From Chitinophaga pinensis (GTDB lineage Bacteria; Bacteroidota; Bacteroidia; Flavobacteriales_D; Crocinitomicaceae), in assembly GCA_945897765.1 (NCBI GenBank), contig CAMDGP010000087.1:1-8447 (forward strand): a stretch of 8,447 nucleotides of DNA, read 5' to 3'. Positions 6,033 to 8,447 of this stretch are shown here, one piece after another. A model generated the notes under the pieces. The model was not told where the DNA came from. It made no database searches and saw only the letters and a program-made list of their open reading frames with translations. Position 1 is the first letter of the stretch. Every line of letters starts with the position of its first letter. Both the position numbers and the translations under genes were made by a program.

Positions 6033-6102
6033 TTATATGAAACGAATTTAAGCGAGATAATCTTATATGAAACAGTTAAAACGGTAAGTTACCCACATGA
6101 AA
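6033..6102. repeat. 30-base-periodic motif (TTATATGAAAC) upstream of mpl
   Basis: TTATATGAAAC occurs at 6033-6043 and again at 6063-6073, exactly 30 bases apart. Its core ATGAAA recurs at 6097-6102, another 30 bases on. The bases between copies are not conserved. Seen from mpl, the motif is GTTTCATATAA, lying 7-17 and 37-47 bases before the start codon. Three helical turns of spacing could suit a DNA-binding protein; this is inference, and chance in AT-rich DNA is possible. Confidence 0.4.
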
Positions 6103-6120
6103 TTATTAATAGATTAAGAA

Positions 6121-6152
6121 TGAAAATATTTTATTTTTCTATAATATTTTCA
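6121..6152 (-). terminator. 10-bp perfect inverted repeat over the stop codon of the TPR protein, possible terminator
   Basis: TGAAAATATT (6121-6130) and AATATTTTCA (6143-6152) are exact reverse complements around a 12-base loop. The TAA stop of the large - strand gene (6131-6133) lies in the loop. The stem is almost all A/T and no clear T-run follows, so it is a weak intrinsic terminator at best; it could also serve as a protein-binding palindrome. Confidence 0.35.
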
Positions 6153-8447
6153 CCTGTTGACTGATTAAACCAGATAAAATCAGGAACTTGAGCGCCGTCT
6201 CTCGTATATGAATTCGAGCCAGCATCGTTTGTTGTTTGCTCGTAAACAACACCGTGACCATTTTTGTCAACCACAACTCTACGAACAATAACCTTGATGA
6301 CGTAATCTTCAGTATTTTTTATTTTATAAACACGTTCTGTCATTTTATTTTTCTCAAAAGGAATTCCATTTTCATCAACAAGATTATTTGCTGTCAGAAT
6401 GCGTGTGTCAGTATAATCCATTAAAACTTGAACCTGATTTGAGCGAGCTTCTTGATTTTGTCGTTCAATAGAGTCTTTCTTGAAACTTGCATATTGTACA
6501 CTTTCAATACTAAGTTGCTGTTGACTTTGACGAGCAATTAAATCGGAGTAAACTCCATCTTTGTTTAATTGTGCTTGCGCTTTGTTTCTATCAATTGTTG
6601 CAATTTGATTAACATATTGCTCCTGTATTTTTTTATCTGTTTCAATTTTTAAATAATCCGTTTTGTCTTTCCAATTGTCAATGTTTTTAGACATATTTTC
6701 TTGTAATTGTTTAGATTCAGCATTTTTGCGTTCAACTGCCTTCTCTGCTTGAAGTTTCACATCTTCTTGCAAATATTGCGTTTTCAAAGCGTCAGATCTC
6801 ACTTCTTTTTGAATTATTTCGCTTTGATTTGCATAATCCAAAACGCGGTTTTTTTCTTCATCTTGTCTTGCAGCAATTACAGTATTGTTAAAATAATTGG
6901 TGTAATCAACATTGTCTTTTATATTTTGCTGATAGGAAAGAGGTTGTGTTTTTGTTCTTTCTGTTGTAGTAAACATATCATTGTATGCTGTCATACTTGG
7001 ATCTTTTCCAGTAACTAATTCTCCTGGAGCACTTAATTTATTTGTTGTTGATGAAGATAGGGTAGTGGTAGTTACTGAAGTTGTGGTAGTTGTTTTATTA
7101 TTAGTTTTCACTAGAGCGTTTAGAGAATCAATACTTTTTTGTAATTGTGCCTTTTCTGCATTAGGAGCTATTTTTTTTGTGATTACATAATTGCGAATCG
7201 TGTTATTTAATTTCTCTAAAGCTTCATCATTTTTTTTAGAAGCGACCGATGCAAAGGCTTTTTGTTTTTCGATATAATAAGCTTCCATTCGATTTATTTT
7301 GTCTTTCAATTCTACAACTTCAGTTTCATTAACCTTGCTTTTCATTGGGTCAGAATTCAAGATGTTTTTCGCTACACTATAAAAACTGCTTCCTTTGTCA
7401 AAATTTTCTTGTGCTTTTGCTAATTGTGCTTTATACAATTGATCTTCCGTGTCTTTTTTCGCTTGAACGTTTAGAATACCTTCTTTAACCTCTTTTGAAT
7501 ATTTATTAATTAAATCTTGATTGGAAAATCTAGAAATTGTTGGTTCGGTTGCACGATACGTTTTAATAGCATCATCTAGTTTTGATTTACTCAAAAATTC
7601 AATTGCAGTTTTTAAATCTTTTTTGACGGTTTCTTCAAGAGTGGCATCAGATTGTCCACCTTTAAGTTTTGCAATTTCTGAGTCGATGAATGCTTTTTGA
7701 TTGGGTTGAAAACTAATAGCTTGATTGAATTTTGCAATTGCTTCATTGTATTTTTTAGCAGCTACAAAAGTATTTGCTTCTTGAACTGCTTTATCATAAT
7801 TAGCTTTGTTTTTCGCATTATCAGCTTCTTTTTGTTTTTCTAAAGCAATTTTTTGAACTTGGTCTTTTAAATATTTCTCTGTTGGATAAAGTTTTGCAGC
7901 CTCTGCATATTTAGCTTCAGCTAAGGGCCAATTAGCACTTTTAAAGGCAGCATCTCCAGCTTCTTTAAAAATGGTATAATCTTTTCGTTTAACGTCCTCT
8001 GCTTTTTGAGCTTGCAAGTTCAAATTAGTTACAGCTCTATTTTTAATTATCAATGAATCTTTTGGGGCAACAACTAATGCAGAATCATAATAAGTAAGTG
8101 CTCTCGCATAATCTTTTTTGTTATTCGCTTTTTCAGCTTCAACAACAAACTTTCTTGAAGCATTATTTACTTCTGCTTTTTCATAAGCTTCTTTCACTTT
8201 TTTCTCAATATCATCTTTCGTTTTCGTGTCTGGTTTAACAATAAAAGTTGGTTGATCCCATGTAAATTTTTCAGCATATCCAATTTTCGCAAAGTTTAAA
8301 TCAACTCCAGGACGTAATTCATATAATTCAATTATCAATTCTTCAACTAATTCTAGGGTTGTTGCATCAGCTCTATTTTTATTTATTTTCAACGTGGCAA
8401 TATCAAAAAGTACTTTTTTAGAAACATATCCTGGTTTAGAAACAAGT
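6131..8447 (-). CDS. Large TPR and coiled-coil repeat protein, probable cell-envelope protein, N-terminus outside the window
   Basis: I do not recognise a named gene. The frame is open to the right edge, giving 771 visible residues; a TTG at 8390-8392 is only an internal Leu codon. The first visible part, with SKPGYVSKKVLFDI, resembles the end of a carboxypeptidase-regulatory-like beta-sandwich common in Bacteroidota surface proteins. At least four TPR-like units follow at about residues 102-135, 162-195, 223-256 and 281-314 (for example KDYARALTYYDSALVVAPKD and KKYNEAIAKFNQAISFQPN). A helical stretch follows, then a Thr/Ser-rich linker (448-469), about 150 residues of charged Gln/Lys/Glu-rich coiled-coil-like sequence, and a C-terminal beta-type domain with ERVYKIKNTEDYVIKVIVRR and a DFIWFNQSTGENI end. 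No secretion tail of the type IX kind is seen. Envelope location, perhaps as a scaffold, is inference; a signal peptide would lie upstream. Confidence 0.8.
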   Translation of the reverse strand, partial: LVSKPGYVSKKVLFDIATLKINKNRADATTLELVEELIIELYELRPGVDLNFAKIGYAEKFTWDQPTFIVKPDTKTKDDIEKKVKEAYEKAEVNNASRKFVVEAEKANNKKDYARALTYYDSALVVAPKDSLIIKNRAVTNLNLQAQKAEDVKRKDYTIFKEAGDAAFKSANWPLAEAKYAEAAKLYPTEKYLKDQVQKIALEKQKEADNAKNKANYDKAVQEANTFVAAKKYNEAIAKFNQAISFQPNQKAFIDSEIAKLKGGQSDATLEETVKKDLKTAIEFLSKSKLDDAIKTYRATEPTISRFSNQDLINKYSKEVKEGILNVQAKKDTEDQLYKAQLAKAQENFDKGSSFYSVAKNILNSDPMKSKVNETEVVELKDKINRMEAYYIEKQKAFASVASKKNDEALEKLNNTIRNYVITKKIAPNAEKAQLQKSIDSLNALVKTNNKTTTTTSVTTTTLSSSTTNKLSAPGELVTGKDPSMTAYNDMFTTTERTKTQPLSYQQNIKDNVDYTNYFNNTVIAARQDEEKNRVLDYANQSEIIQKEVRSDALKTQYLQEDVKLQAEKAVERKNAESKQLQENMSKNIDNWKDKTDYLKIETDKKIQEQYVNQIATIDRNKAQAQLNKDGVYSDLIARQSQQQLSIESVQYASFKKDSIERQNQEARSNQVQVLMDYTDTRILTANNLVDENGIPFEKNKMTERVYKIKNTEDYVIKVIVRRVVVDKNGHGVVYEQTTNDAGSNSYTRDGAQVPDFIWFNQSTGENIIEK
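7040..7105 (-). repeat. Thr/Ser-rich low-complexity linker coded by ACT/ACC-type codons
   Basis: About 22 codons inside the large repeat protein encode mainly Thr and Ser (TNNKTTTTTSV, then TTTTLSSSTTNK). The DNA is a simple ACN-rich run that could vary in length by replication slippage. In the protein it divides the TPR half from the coiled-coil half and is probably a flexible, exposed linker; Thr/Ser O-glycosylation, known in Bacteroidota, is possible but not shown. Confidence 0.7.

Noticed and set aside
5800..6051. + strand frame antisense to the start of mpl
   Set aside because: mpl is strongly supported here by motifs over its whole length; the antisense product has none.
6033..6102. 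Reading the 30-base-spaced motif as a small CRISPR array
   Set aside because: The shared part is only 6-11 bases, the third copy is degenerate, and there are no cas genes.
6707..7190. + strand frames antisense to the large repeat protein, including a Val-rich stretch
   Set aside because: The Val run is the complement of the Thr-rich linker; these are shadows of the real gene.
8390..8392. TTG as the start of the large repeat protein
   Set aside because: The frame continues upstream to the window edge with family-like sequence (KPGYVSKKVLFDI), so the true start is outside.

Overview
The window looks like a chromosomal segment from a member of the Bacteroidota, probably order Flavobacteriales. 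The DNA is AT-rich. Two spots match the TAnnTTTG -7 box of that phylum, and start codons follow A-rich leaders rather than Shine-Dalgarno sites. Several proteins also have Flavobacteriales-type sequences. This placement is inference from sequence style; no rRNA or other marker gene is present.

Left part, + strand (1-2701): a tightly packed trio of genes. They are the C-terminal part of an endonuclease/exonuclease/phosphatase-fold hydrolase (cut by the window edge), a Sua5/YciO/YrdC-family protein that overlaps it by one base, and a class I glutamine amidotransferase that starts one base later. After a 92-base gap containing a good -7 box comes tlyA, an rRNA 2'-O-methyltransferase with an S4 domain and an intact catalytic tetrad.

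Middle part (2702-3868): a convergent gap, then a small pterin-4a-carbinolamine dehydratase on the - strand. Behind it is the decayed remnant of a pyridoxamine-phosphate-oxidase-fold stress protein. About 450 bases follow with no convincing gene, only an imperfect inverted repeat.

Right part, - strand (3869-8447): a SanA-like membrane protein (DUF218), an Mpl-type murein peptide ligase, and a large protein cut by the right edge. The large protein has TPR-like repeats, a Thr/Ser-rich linker, a long coiled-coil-like region and a small C-terminal domain. SanA and Mpl both point to the cell envelope and peptidoglycan recycling. The large protein may also belong to the envelope, but its function is not recognised.

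Most of the window is ordinary housekeeping sequence. I see no defence system, mobile element, CRISPR array, tRNA or rRNA. The points most worth following up are the uncharacterised large repeat protein, the decaying PNPOx-like gene whose end abuts a candidate promoter for the next gene, the corrected start of the dehydratase, and a 30-base-periodic motif upstream of mpl.
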